DNA of 64,000 nt from Eutreptiella sp. 'Long Island Sound 2002' (GCA_964036045.1 OZ038386.1:14481433-14545432); one strand, 5' to 3'. Counted from the stretch's first letter, positions 39,835-53,804 are shown. Made by a program: numbers and translations. The notes: generated by a model from the letters alone, not told the origin.

Positions 39835-42800
39835 CTGCACAGAACAAAAAAACGCAATCAATGCACGGGCACATGGATTGGGTGTCAGCAGCCCCTCCCG
39901 ACCGTTCCCTGCTGCAGCTCCTATTGCCTGCGCCCCTGGTGCAGCTCCTGTGCCCTGCTGCCTGTGCCCGTGTCCATGCCATGAGCAGTATCAACCAGAA
40001 CCCATGCACAAACACAAAACGACTTGTGACGTGATCCCCGGATAGAAACGCCGCGAAGCCCACACCGTGCACAGACCACACACGATGCCATTCACGTGGC
40101 ACGACACACCGGTGCAGCCCTGTGGACATCAGCAACACCATGTGAATGCTGGTGACCACAACACGGAATCCCACACTCCCATGACCCCAAAACACCACTG
40201 GTACCCCCTCGCACATCCCATCACTTTGAGGCCTGGCCCTCCCTCACGCGCTGCCTTCACGCAGGATGTGACAATAGGCAGCCCCCGTCCCCAAGCCCTT
40301 GTCACACAACCACAGAGACCACTTCGAGGCTACCAAAATCGAACACTTTCATGAGATAAAGGGGGGTTTTCTGCACAACGCCAAATAGTAATTCAACTTT
40401 CCCATGCCCACCCTGAAATTCACCCACCTCTGGGGAAGCATACATGCATATGGCAAAAACAGCAAAAGTCCTCATGGGATCCCAGCCAAATGTCACGCAC
40501 AACCCTCCGAGACCAAAGGCGGGCAAACAAATGTTCCACCGTGCTCTACAGGGGGGGGGGATTTCGTGTGGGGACTATTTCGCAGCGGGAAATTTCGCAA
40601 CGGGAATTTCGCGGAGGTCACTGAAAAACACGCAGGAAATTTCGCGGACCATCTCCAGTGCAATGCAGTGTATGGCTTGGGGGACCCCAAAACACATGGT
40701 TTAATTTGCCAATTAAACCAAAAAAGAGTCGAGCCAGCCCAGGTGCCACTCACTCTGCAGGGGTTTTCGAACCAAGAAGCGTTCCATGGAGAGGGGGCTA
40801 AACAAAGCGTACACACGTGCCAGGACTAGCACGTACTGGGCTGACGGAACTTCTGACCTACAAAGAAACACAGTGTCTATTGACACTGTGCCACTTTCTT
40901 TGGAAGGCTACAGGGAATGGCAACAGGAGGCACTGACAAGCATACAACCCTCTATTAGTGCAGCCCCCCCCCCTCCCCACCTGCAACCAACATTCCTTAT
41001 GGGAAAAAAGTAAAACTGGGGTAAAGGAACACAGAGGCGCCAAAGGCGCCGAGGAAAATTTTGTGGCACCTACAACAAGTGTGGGAAATTTCGCGGAGAC
41101 CCCAAAATTTGTGTGGTAAATTTCGCGGTCAATTTGAAACACGAAATTTCCCACGCGAAATAAACCCCCCACAAAATTCCCCCCACGAAATCCCCCCCCC
41201 CCTGTGTAATACCCATGAATACCATTATAGGTCTTTTGCCGGACAGTCAATGTCTTGTGGCTGATGAAAAACTTGTGGGAACACAATCTTCCCTTTTGCA
41301 CCTTATGTGTGTGCCCACCTCAAACACCATGAAACATCCTTTGGTACATTGTGGCCCATACTTGTCCCATATCTTAACATCGGCAATCATACCAGGTAAG
41401 GCCGGGCATACCCACACAATGTCTTGTGGGTGGAAAGCCCATGACCGGCTCTCCCCCGTAACATGTTTCAATGTTTCCTTTCCCATACAGGCACCATGCC
41501 CAGGGTTTTCTCTATGCTGCCAACCGATCAGCAGCACGAAGCAATCTCCTTGGCCGAGGCTAGGAACATGCTTTGCATTTTAGGGCAACCTTTTCACCGA
41601 ATCCTCCTCTACAATCTACCCCATTAAGCCTTGAACATTGACATCAAGCTTGCGCCCCTTGCTAGATAGTACCATGTACATCAAGCCGCACCCTGGGTTG
41701 TATAGCCTAGTCAGAGCCTGTACATCCTGCCTCCTGCAGGACCACACCCCTGAACACGCCCAGCCATTGCTCCGAGAGCAGTTTGAAAATTGGTGGCGGT
41801 GGCTTGCGCACCTATCGCCTAGCGGCGGGTGTTGCTCCATGCCCAGCCGATTTTGTGGACTTTGCAGATGTGCGCGCACTCAACTTCCGTGGCTTGATGG
41901 ACTTGCTTGCAGGGACACAGCACGTTAAGCATGTGTTGTTGCACATGTCTGCCCTACGCTTGTCTACATTACATGGGGCGCCCAGCACGAGGGCCGCACA
42001 CTCGCATGCCCCAAGCTGACCTACAGCCAGAAGGAAAGTGCCAAGGTCAGCCGAAGCTTCAATGCCCCCCCCAAAATTTGGTAGAATGCGCTCTCCTAGC
42101 GCGAAAAAAGCAGGAACCTACTGCGGGGTGAGGCGTGCATGCCCATGTGCGCCACACTAACAACCAAAGCTATGCTTCTAGGGACCAGTCAGACAGCCGC
42201 ACCTCTCCCTCCTAGAAACATGTCCTGCAAGCAAGTGCCCTCATCGAGGATGCACACATGATGCACCGAATGAAGAGAGCGATGTTGTCAACAAATCAAC
42301 GTGCATGGAACTTCTTTGTTCTCTGGGTTGTTTCCTTGGTATTGTACACCAAAAGCTAATGACCTTTATTTTGCAATGAATGCGGCGCGCCTGCGGCGTG
42401 ACGAAAGCACACCCTTCGTCATTCCCGTCATCCCTCTGTCCCAGTCTCAGCAAGCATGTGCAAGGACACGAAGCGACAGCCCAGCGATGCCCCATCAATG
42501 GCAGGTGCAAGACCAGAAGACTAGAAGACAGTGACTGAAGCATGGCCCTAACGCCGTCTGCCTGTGCACGCCGTGCCAGGGCTATAACAGACGTAGGGGC
42601 CAAGAAGCCGCAACTGAAGGCCACAGAAAGCCTGCAAATACGGAGACACCAGAGGGAGTGTCGTAAGAGTTGGCAGGTCGCCGCACGAGGAAGCCACAGA
42701 ACAGCGGCAACCTTGCACTGAGTAACAGGCAGTGTATAATATGAAATCCAAACGGCAGCCACCCGGACAATGCCTCGGCAAGCGAATTGAGCACCGCACA

Positions 42801-45800
42801 TCGCGCTTTGCTGCAATTCCAACTCCACCACCAAAACCAACCTCCTCTGTCCGCCCCCCCCTCCTCCCTCCCTCTCTTCGTCCTTCCTTCAATCCATCCC
42901 TCGCCGCCACCGGGGACATCTAATCCACATACCTTGACCGGAGGTATCTTCTGTACTGCGAGCAATCGCCGTTCCAAAGCCGCCAAAGCCTCCTCCACGT
43001 GCAATCCGTGCAGATCCAGTTGCCATTGGGTGCCTTGAAGAGGGTTCTTCTTCTTTGCTTTGGCCCCTGGAGACCAAAGTGCGGGGGTGGCAGTGCTTGT
43101 GGCTGCGGCTGCGTGTTGCCGTGGCTTCAATTGCGAAAGATGTGCTCCAGTCACCGCCAGTAAGCACAGGCAGCAGACACTTAAGCCGCTCGAGGCACTT
43201 GGGACACTTGGACTGGTCACATAATTGATTGGGGGTGTGAAATATTTGGGATGGAGAACGACATTAGCGATCGAGAGTCCGTGTTATGTCTGGCACCTGA
43301 ATGCAGAGCAATGCCCATGTTCGCCTGTGTATCGAGCCCAGGGGGGGGGGCGACATGCAAGTTTTGCACATGGGGGTGTTAACAAATTTTTCAGCCCCCT
43401 CGAAAAAAGGGGTAGTTTGGGGGGTTTTTGCACATTTCAAACCTGCCCGCTGAAAAAAGGGACAGTTTTTGTATTGAACAAAAACCAAGGCAAAAAAGCA
43501 CCGCGTGACCCTCACTGGAATGTATAATTTCTAGACTGATGCTTGGCACAGGTCCCAGGGCCACAATTTCTGCACCCTGCAGCCCCTGTTGTCATACCAG
43601 GATTTTTCAATTTTTAGTCTGATGCTTACCACAGGTCTCAGAGTCCCAATTTCTGCTCCCTGCAGCCCCTACTGTCGTACCAAGAATGTTTAATTTTTAG
43701 TCTGATGTGTGGCTGTTGCTCACAAAGTTCTCTTGTGGCGTCACTCCACGGTTAATCCGGGCACGTGCCTGGACCTTGTGACCCGAGCTGGGGTGTTCCC
43801 GCCATGCAACAGGGCTTGAGTCATGCAACAAAGTACTTCGGGGACGGATTTTTTTGCGGTAGGTCAGCCTCACCATTTTTGGTACATCGGCGGGAATGTA
43901 CGCCTTCACTGCCTTATGTCTTGCGCTGCTTGGCCGCAACACTTGGTTTGCATAAGCCTTGTCGGCAAATGAGCCCCTTGCAAAGGATATCACCGAGTTG
44001 GATGCTCAACACCTCCGAAGAATGTTGTTGTGTCATGAGGAAAACCGAGGACATGTTGCGAAGAGACCCTAGGTGCTCACTTTTGACATAAAAATAGTTA
44101 AAGGTTGGTGAAAACTAGTTCAAGTACCATGTTTCACTCCTACTTTCCCTGCACACTTGCAAGTTACAAAATCAGAGGCTTTTAGGTGCCTACGTGCCAT
44201 TTACATTGCACCGGTCCTGCCATGCTGTTGCAAAAACCCATTTGAGGTTTCTCCATTTGCAACCCCCTCCCTTGCATTGACATTTAAGGAGTTGCCTTAG
44301 ATGTGATGCCATCCAAAGTTCAAGTACCACCTTTCACCACTGGCTATTAAGCCCAGATTTGAGACACTGATGGTTTTGGTGCACCCAGCCTCAGGCCCCC
44401 CCCCCAAAAAAAGACCCCACAACACTAGCCATTTCATGGGACCAGAAAAACCTGTTGGTTCACTGGGAATCGAAGGGTTTGTTGATTGTCCACCAAACTG
44501 TACTACTCTGGCCCTGTGGTTCAAGTACCTATTTGAAAGTGGTTCAAGTACCATGTTGAACTAGTTCAAGTGGTTAAACATACAATGCAGTTCTACTGGT
44601 TCTGTCCACTGAAATTGAGGCCTGTGATGGATGTTTTTGTGCTCCCTGTGTCCCTTCAGCAGCAAGGCAGTCCTACATGCAGACATTAATGCAATCCAAT
44701 ACACTGTAATACCCATGGGGCGTCCCTGCAAGTCTGAGAAGCAGTCCAGATGCACGACAGTGCCCAAAGAGTCACTGTCGGCTGAGGCAACCCACCACAT
44801 GAGGTTGTGCAGGGTTGCTGGAGGAGTGGGAGGATGCTGGGACGTCTAAATGGTCGACTGGTCTAAAAACACCATGCAGACACATGTGGATCCCCAACCA
44901 GACTGCCAGCGCTGTCTGTACATTATAGCACTTTCACCACTCTCACCGGTGAAAGTACCAGCTTGAACTGGGGAAACCGGGCCCCCATCGGTGAAACGAG
45001 GTCCATATTGTATAAGCCCATCAGGCAGGAAACCCGAGGGCGCTCAATGTCTGCTTTTGCAGGCGCGTCAAACGGCGCCACGCAACAGCAGAAAAATATA
45101 TGAGTGAAATGCGGTCGCCATGCCATGGCAACGGGCAATGAAGACAGTGAGAGTTGAAAATCACCCCTCTCCTTGGGTCCACCGCAACGCCGTGCACCGG
45201 CTGCCCTTCATGGAAGGTGCACACTGGTGCTGGCTGGTGGCCACTGGAGATGATCCCCTGACTGAAAAATTCCCCACCGCTAAAATCGCCAAAACACACG
45301 ATCGCAGACAAAGTCGACTCATCATTCTTGTGGGTGTGAGGGAGCATGGGGTCTGTACCTTTACCCCGTCTAATTACCTGGATGCATGTCCAATGTACAC
45401 TGGGAAACAGGCGCCCACCTAAGGCATGGAGGCAGCGTGTTAAGTCACTGTGGGTCTCTGTCTCGCACGCAATGGATGGTTGACTGTATGCTGCAAAGCC
45501 CCGCAGGGCACCTAAGTACAAACTCTGCACAGCTGCATTATGCTTAACAATGTGCCGCCAGTTACCGCTGCTGCGGATGAGTTCCTCTGCCGCCTGTGCC
45601 ACACCTTCACCGTCGAATTCTGACATAACCTTGCCCGCGTCGCGCCATCAAGCATCTTGCTCAATTTTGACTTTCACCTCGTCCTTGACAGCAGCGGTGC
45701 TGGGGCATGCATCGATTTCAGCGTTCTCGTCGGTCTCATGGGGTTCACCATCATCTGGGGCATCTGGGGAACCACCACCTCTCCCATACCATCATACTCC

Positions 45801-48800
45801 GGCAATGTGGCTCTCACTTGCAATGGAGCTTTGCGGGACGATGTTCATGGTCGTTGCGGACTGGGTGCTCACGGGCCGATCAACACGAGCGTGCAATGCG
45901 TGCGCATCTTGAGACAAAGTAATGCCCGGTGAAGGCGGCAAACCACTGAACCGGAGGTACACGCTGACATTCCCTTCCTGATCAGAATCCGCGGTGATAT
46001 CAACGTGACCACCGGAACCAAATCTGTATCGGGTGACCATTCTTTGTTGTTGATCAATGACTGCACAACGTGTAGGAGCGGTCATGGGCACACAATACGA
46101 CCGTACAACACCTTTGTGGTCATGTGCTATGTTCCGCATGTGGGTGTTCATGAATCGATTGGAACCCAAGCTAGTTTGACCCGTCCAATCCTAGTGTGTG
46201 CGGCTCCGCAAGCGTTTTCCCCAATTCAAGACGCTAGGTGCCAGTTAACTTGGGAAGCGCTTCAAATGCTTGTGTTTGTGCCTAATTCATCCATTTCCCA
46301 GCATCGCAACTCAAACTACATCAGCCCACATATTATTTTCAAGGTTCAACTCGGTACTTTCACTGCGTGCGCTATTCTGCGGCACCGCGCGCGTCGCCGC
46401 GGCGATGCACTGTATGCTGCAAATTGCATGAACTAGTGAAAGTACCAGGTTTTAACCATATGAGACGTGTTTCTACGTAGCTGAATGGGTACTTTCACCA
46501 TTTCCTGCGGTGAAAGGTGGTTAAAGCACCACCTTTCACCAAAACGTGTGGTGAAAGGTGGTGAAAGGTGGTGAAAGGAAGTAGTGTTCAAAGTGAGCAC
46601 CTAGGGCGACGAAGACAATGGACATAAGCAAAGACAGAAATTGGGACCCTGCGACCTGTGGCAAGAATCAGACTAAAAATCAAAAATTTGATGGTGTGAC
46701 AGTGCGGGCCGCGGGGTGCAGAAATTGGGACCTTGGGACCTTTGGCAAGCATCAGACTAAAAATTAAAAATTCCTGGTATGACAGCAGGGGCTGTAGGGT
46801 GCAAAAATTGGGACTCTGGGACCTCTGGCAAGCATCAGACTAAAAATTAAAAATTGCTGGTGTGACAGCAGGGGCTGCAGGGTGCAAGAATTGGGACTCT
46901 GAGACCTCTGGCAAGCATCAGACTAAAAATTAAAAATTGCTGGTGTGACAGCAGGGGCTGCGGGGTGCAGAAATTGGGACCAGGGGACCGGTGGCAAGCG
47001 GGGAGAAATCAACAAAACTCAAATGTGCGAAACGGGTGTTAACCAAATTTTTCAGCCCCTTCGAAAAAACGGGGTAGTTTGGCCAAACTATACCCTCTGT
47101 CGAGAATTAGCATGTCGCCCCCCCCCTGATCGAGCCTGTGCCCATTTCCAAAGACGGGTACATGCCAGGGCAGTCGTTAGTGATTGTTGTTGTTATTGTG
47201 TTTACGAAGCACCGCGCCCCAGGAACGCCCTCTCGGCCGGCGGTTAATGGCCAGATTTTGTCCAAAGAAGCACCGACTGCGGGTGAAGGTTCGCCCATAT
47301 GTCTTCTCTTAACTCCTGACAGATTGGGAGCTTTGCTGATGGTAGCGCCTGGTTGCCTTCTCCGTGGTGGTGTGCGCATTCGTTGGGTCAAGTGTACATT
47401 CACGCACGCCTTTTTGCCCAAGCACCGCCCTGGAACAGGCGTCCGCCCGCCAGTCAGTGCAGGCACGGACCCCACGGCCCGACGGCCGTTGCATCTTTGG
47501 AGAGGCATTTCATGGGCGGTCCCTGTCCATTGCCGGAGGGCCTGTGCAGTGCACTGGTCTGCGTGGTCCCCATGTCACGGGATGACTGGGGCGGTCAGGA
47601 GGTGCACCCCCTGTTTCCTCAACGTTCTTCCTGCGCAGGCGGGCCCACAAACACATTGACGCAGACGTGTGCTGAGGCTGGGAACGGGGCGGGATGCGTC
47701 CTCCCGTTGTGTACTTGCAACGAGTCCTCTTGTTTGGCCGCGGCTTCGTGGTCTCGGGCGCAGGATCTTGTGGGCGGACCATCGCGGGTGGGGGCTTTGG
47801 TGAAGAGGAGAAGCGGGATGGCCCGATGGTGTGACACGGCAGAATCGCCAGGACTGTCCCCAGGGGAAACAAAAGAGGTCCTGTCTCATTGCCTTGCGGT
47901 CCAAAACCCGGCAGCTGACGATCGGCGGTTGGCGGTTCGCCGGCAGCGGTCCCGGACTTTCGGTATGAAACAGGGAACACAGCCAAAACCGTCTCTTAAG
48001 GAACGCCTTCATGATTGCGGATGCCAATTGCTCGTGGTTGATCTCTTGGCCTCAACGCTTTTGCCAACCCAAACCGTGCCTCCGGAATATATTCCGGTGC
48101 TTCCGGAATACATTCCGGTGGGTCATTTCCACTGCCCCCCATTACATTCGGCACCGGGTGAGTCGAGGCTGACATAGCATTCTGTCATCCCCTCTCTCGT
48201 CAACCTCCTGCAGGCGGACGAGCTGTGTGGTCTGGGTACTGGCCAGGGAGGGGGCCGACCCGAGGCCCTTTGTCGATCCAAAGAAACCTCACACTAATCT
48301 CCTCAAGTCAGGGGCTCAAGTCCAGATCCGCCTCCGTGGCCTCAAGGCCCCCTCCCATGGGCGCATGGGTGTCACCTGCGGGCGCGCTATTCAATTCCTT
48401 CTCGATCCTCTCGGCCGCTGCTGCGTGCAGCTCCAAGGCTTCTGCACGCAGGGCCCGGGCCTCGGTCGCCAGTTGATGGGCGGTCGCGCCATCTCCCTCA
48501 CTGTACGCCGCCGCAGCCCTTCGCACACGGCGCTGCGCGGCCTTGTCGAGCCGCACCGCCTCCTGACAACGACCAAGCGTGCCCAGGGCATGCCCAGCAA
48601 TGCGTACCCCCCGCCCCGCGGCTGCGGTGCCTTGGCCGCGCCCATGCCGCTCCTTCCGAGGAGGTTGGGAGGGAGGGAGTTGGCATGGAAATGGGAACGG
48701 TGGACTTTCTGCAGAGCGTTTGTCATGTCCCGGGACCCGGGCTGTCAATGGTATGGCACGGGATGCCATGGGCCCCGCATTTGCCCAATCTCTCAAATTT

Positions 48801-51800
48801 TCGAAAATATTCAGCTGACGCATGCCACCCTGAAAACGGCCAAGTCCTCATCGGCAAGGGCCCATGGGGGCCGACTCGGGGTACTGGGGGAGTTCGGATC
48901 CGAGACCCCCACCATTGGTTAGGGGGTCCATGTACAAGAATAAACTTCTTCAGGACCAGGGTCTACATCGACGCCCAGCGGCCACAATACGCAAAACAGT
49001 CTTGACCCCCCTGTGTGACATTCCATCGGGTTGCTATTTCTTTACAGGCCCTGGACAGTCACCCGTTCTTCCCTTCGCATGTTGCGTCGGGTCAATGCTT
49101 TCTGACGGCGGCTGCGGCCGGTGTTCCTGCTGGTGTTGTTTTCGCGTTAGCCGAGCCCAGTGGTTGGCGAACTGGGGTTGTGCTGGTTGTTGCGGGGGTC
49201 GTTTTTCGGTCTTTGCTGCCATTTCCCTCAGCATCCTGGTCGTCCACCACCTGCCTCGCTGTGGTTCCGTGGGCATGAGCATCCCCCCCTGTGTGACATT
49301 CCGTCGGGTTGTTGCTCCTTTACGGGGCCCTGGACGGTCACCCGTTCTTCCCTTCGCATGTTGCGTCGGGTCGCTGCTTTCTGTCGACCGCTGCGGCCGG
49401 TGCTCTTGCTGGTGTCGTTTCCGCGTTCGTTTCCCCCCCCACCCACCCAGTGCGCGATGGTGCAGAGTCTGCCGAGCCTTCCGGACGGACGCAGGGTGAG
49501 CGGTGGGGGGGTGCGCAGACTTCAGATCATCGCTTGGGATGCCCCACAACGCCAACGGGGGCCGGCCGTACCGGCAGCGGGTGGAGGCCAGGGAACGTGT
49601 GCGACCAGCCCGAGAGCGCGGCGCAGGCGCCTCGATCACAACGGGCCGACTTACGCAGACACTTATTGCAATCAAACGCCGGTGCATGGGGCCTTCGGAC
49701 AGGGCAGGACTGCCGTTTTCGTTTCTCGCAGATCCGATTCGGCGCATCATGAGTCCAGTGGATGCAGCAGTGGCATGTGTTTAGTGGTGGCATAGCGGAG
49801 GGGGGGCGTGAGGCGTGGGACCGCATTTTACGAAGGAGGTGCATGTTGGGCAATGGTGGGGCTTGAGAGGGACTTTATCTTATCAGGAGCGGTCCGGCGG
49901 ATAACATGTCAGTACTGTTGTCGACACCTGATCTCCGTTCATGCCTATCAATCTGCTCGTTGCACGTATCGATTTTTGGACGGCACGGCTTTGAGCCGAT
50001 GCTGTACTTTTCATCATTCTCAGTGTCCTCGGGCCCTCTGGGCCTCTTCTTAGCGCTCATCAAACCGCTGAGGTGGGGGCGCTTTCCATCATCACCACGC
50101 ATCCCTCAGAAGACATCCCCATTCACGTGATCGTGCCCCTGAGCTACGGGGAACTATGACGTCGCACCACAGCGGCCAGGCCACGTCACACATCAAGTCC
50201 AGACCTTGCGGTGCTTCCAATACACATCGTGCCGATCTTTCGGACAGCCAACATGGCAATCGCCTTCGTTTGCGCACGCCGACCCATCGCCCGGCTGCTT
50301 GTCATCGCCCGTAGGTGCGTGGGGCGGCTCCCCACCGGGAATGTCCTCTGTAGACAGATAACGTCCTGCATCAGCGCTGGACACAAATCTCATGAGGCGT
50401 GCAATTCCCCCTCAAAAAAAACCCGGAAATTTGCAACAAACTGGTGCAACAATCTGGTTCTTCTTTCTCGGCCGTTTCAGTAGAGGGTCTGCAGGAGGGA
50501 CACCCTACCCCTACCCTTGGTAGAATGACGACTGTGCGCAGCGAACAGAATTGTGCATCTGTCGGCAATTCAGGATGGCGTTGCGGCAGAAAGTATAATA
50601 TCGTTGACTGCCTGCAGGCCCTTAGCAATCACATGCAATACAGGCATCCATGAAGCTGAAAAGGGCCTGTCGACACAAGAAGAAACACACGTTAACACTA
50701 TGAACACTGCTTTGCAGACTGGGTCCGAAATAGCCAACATATCGGGGCACAAACTCGGGGCGAATCGGGCCCTAATGGGGCGTGTGCCATCAAGGCTCAG
50801 TGAGTACGCCGGTTGGTACTTCCGGGTGTACGGACTTGTTCACTCTTTGAGGGGGACATCCTCCGCGGGGCGAACCGCAATGGGCCTAATGGGCCCTAAT
50901 GGGGGGGGCTGGCATTCTACGAAGGCCTGAAAGTCTGAAACCTGCAGCTTTTCAGCGATCGGAATCAATCAATCACTGCATGATTACGCATCTTCTGCAT
51001 TAGACAAGTGGATACACTGCCGCCGCTGTCGCACCCTTTCTGCATTTCTGACATTTCTGTGCGCTCTGAACAGGTTTGAACAGGTTTGCAAAATGCACAT
51101 ACTTATGCCCACGCTGTTACAGCCCTGCACCAGGACTTAGGGTGCAAAGCAGGAGAGCACTAGCTGCAGTAAAGGATGCTCTGTGACAAATCCAATACAT
51201 GCACGGCCATGCTAATAGAGCAGCCTTTTGCAATTTTTTGGGCCCAGAAGATGGTTGACTCTGCAACTTGCAGTATCCAATACGGCATAAATCCTGGGAT
51301 GGAACGCGCCACAGTTCTTTATCTGCACCTGCAACAGTACCGCATCAGGCGCCAGAAACCTAGGATAACGGGAATATGCGACAATGTGTGGTCACATCTC
51401 TTGCGCATCTGAGAGTCAGCCAAGCCCAGTGCAAAAAAATGCACTGCCTCAAATCCCGGTCCACAGGGCACTACCTGCCCCTCCGTTTGCAAGCACACAC
51501 CTGCAGCATCCATGTGCATGTCACTCAGCCAAGCCTGGGCCAAATCCACGTCGTATTCACATGCCTTCAGGATGGTTCTCACCAATTCAGTGCCAGCCCA
51601 TCCCCATCGCTGCAGCAGAATTTGCACCTGCAGATCTTCCGTACAGTCTTCGTCTGCATACAAAAGGAGAGCTGACCGAGAAAGCCACTCCACCATAGGC
51701 CATCAATTCCATTTGTAGGAGGACAGAGTACGACAGCCGAACTGAGCTCCTGTAGTGCCGTGAACGCCCCGGCACCCAGCGGCTCACGGACCTGATGAGT

Positions 51801-53765
51801 GCTGGCGGGGCGTAGGATATACGCCCACGCCCTTGGGCTTTTTCATGGCTCACCCCACCCCCAGAGTGACAGAGCAACGCCAGTCAACGCCCCAAAGAAC
51901 AGTATCGGCAACGCCGCCTCGGCCCCCTGCGCAGCACAAAAGGCCACACGAGTGGCTTCAGCAAAGCAGGAGAGCACTAGCTGCAGTAAAGGATGCTCTG
52001 TGACAAATCCAATACATGCACGGCCATGCTAATAGAGCAGCCTTTTGCAATTTTTTGGGCCCAGAAGATGGTTGACTCTGCAACTTGCAGTATCCAATAC
52101 GGCATAAATCCTGGGATGGAACGCGCCACAGTTCCGGGATGTGTCGACACTACGCGCTTCCCCACACCCTCAGACTCAGAACTACACACAATCCGCAGGC
52201 CCTTTGCCCCGGCAACGACGACGCAGGGTGGGTGCCGCCACCGTCGCGGGCACCCATGCCCCCCCCGCGCGCCGAGGCCTGGACCGCAGAGCGCCGCTGC
52301 CGTCGCCATCGCTCCCACGGAAGCTGCGGCGACCTCCTGCCTGGCCCCCTGCTCAATGGGACCCAGACCACGCACGCCTGGGGCCCGCGGAGGGCCACGC
52401 GGTGCCTCCGAAGGCAGCGGGCACGCCTCCGCAAAAAAACAACCAAATGTGTTGCACCGGAAGTAGCAACCGGGAAAACAACACCACCTCTTTATCCGCC
52501 CTATCCTGGAGGCCAACATCCCGCCAGGTCGCCAACGCCCTGCCGTACGGGGGAGGGTTGGGGCAGGCTGCGGCCATCAGGAGCTATTTGCAATGGGGGG
52601 AGGCGTCTGGGTGGGAGCATGGGTGGCCGGCACCCCCCCCTCCCGCGCGGTTGTGGCCGCAGGGCCCGCTGTCATGCCACTTGAAGCTTTGCTTCAAGGT
52701 TTTGCAAATGGAGTGTGTCTCGGGAAGTGAGGGAAGCCCCTTGGGCTCCCTCTGGAGCGGCAGAAGTCTGGAGGCCCTGAACCGATACTGGCCATTCCCG
52801 GACCCCCCGACAAGACCACACGTGCACAGGCGGGGCAAGACCTGATCGCGTATCTGCGGCCTGGCCCTGGGCCTGGGGCACTGTGGCACTGACTGACGCT
52901 GGGGCACTCACTGAGGGCTCGGGTCGCGGCTGCGGACCGTTTGCGGAACTCAGAGCACCGTATTTCCGCTGGGCCACGACGTATCGCGCCCCTTCTGGTT
53001 TCTCTGCTTTGGAATTGCCTGACCCAACACAAATGCGGCAAATGCGTGAGCGGGCTTGCGCTTGGTGGGGGCGGGGGCGGTGGTGGGGGCGGGGGGGGGG
53101 GGGGGGCACACCCCTCGTTCGGGTGACAGTCAGCCCCTGCCAACCGCTGCTGTTCGCCCCAAACCGCCCTTCGAGCGCTTGGTACCCGCCAGATATCGCC
53201 TCCAAGCTGCCTTTCCAACCGCCGGTAACCGCCTTTGTTGAAGCCCCACTTCAGCCCCTTTCCCCCGGTCGGCATTGGGGAGAGCAGCTCGTCTGAATGC
53301 GCGAAAAGCGCAACGCGCAGGAAGGGCACTGCATTCCGTCGCGTGTGTCGTGAGGGTCCACAGGGTCCACACAACAGCATCCGATGCAACGGAAAACATG
53401 GATGCCGACCGATAACAACCAGGCACTCGTTGCAGTGGACGTGTTGTGCGCACTGTCCCAGTGCTTGGCATCTGGCTCCTGTTGCCAACATTTCTAAAGC
53501 GAAAGGCGTCGAACACACACACGGGGCAGGTCACATGTGGGACATATCGTAATGCCCCTGCCCCTTAACATGGGGGAGCAGACTCTTGATGATTGATTGC
53601 ATAATCGGCGGGCCTTTGTCTGTCTGTGCGCCAGCACACGGCTGATCCAAAAGCATGGCGTTGCCAAATGTAAGGATGGGCGTGGCTGAGCCCAGCAGTC
53701 AGACTCCGGGGACAGCAATGGGCAGGGCCCTTTCGATCAAACAACGAGCAAAACAACGAACTGTT

Positions 53766-53804
<39 letters not shown>

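Larger units (their letters stand above)
43339..47128. mobile_element. hAT-like DNA transposon carrying a 2OG-Fe(II) oxygenase gene
   Basis: 3,790 bp with perfect 19-bp terminal inverted repeats, CAGGGGGGGGGCGACATGC, and an exact 8-bp target duplication ATCGAGCC. The CAGGG terminus and 8-bp duplication fit hAT elements; other 8-bp-duplicating superfamilies cannot be excluded. Inside each end an 83-bp repeat is arrayed in opposite orientation (about two units left, four right), followed by short motifs such as TTCAAGTACCA and GGTGAAAGGTGG in many copies. No transposase frame is visible, so the element is non-autonomous or uses a distant enzyme. Its one substantial gene (45021-45626, minus) resembles TET/JBP-type oxygenases. 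It sits in the intron before Smr exon 8. Confidence 0.88.

Noticed and set aside
42241-42840. 199-codon minus-strand frame inside the last Smr intron
   Set aside because: No domain; it overlaps other open frames and would conflict with the splice donor at 42933.
48376-48708. Longer version of Smr exon 7 beginning after GCTCTGCAG
   Set aside because: It keeps phase if exon 6 is skipped, but only exon 6 joined at 48562 restores the expected start of DUF1771.
51319-51500. Continuation of the CUE3 frame beyond the donor
   Set aside because: The frame runs on by chance for about 60 codons; a strong donor (GCAG|GTGTGT) and loss of domain character mark the exon end.
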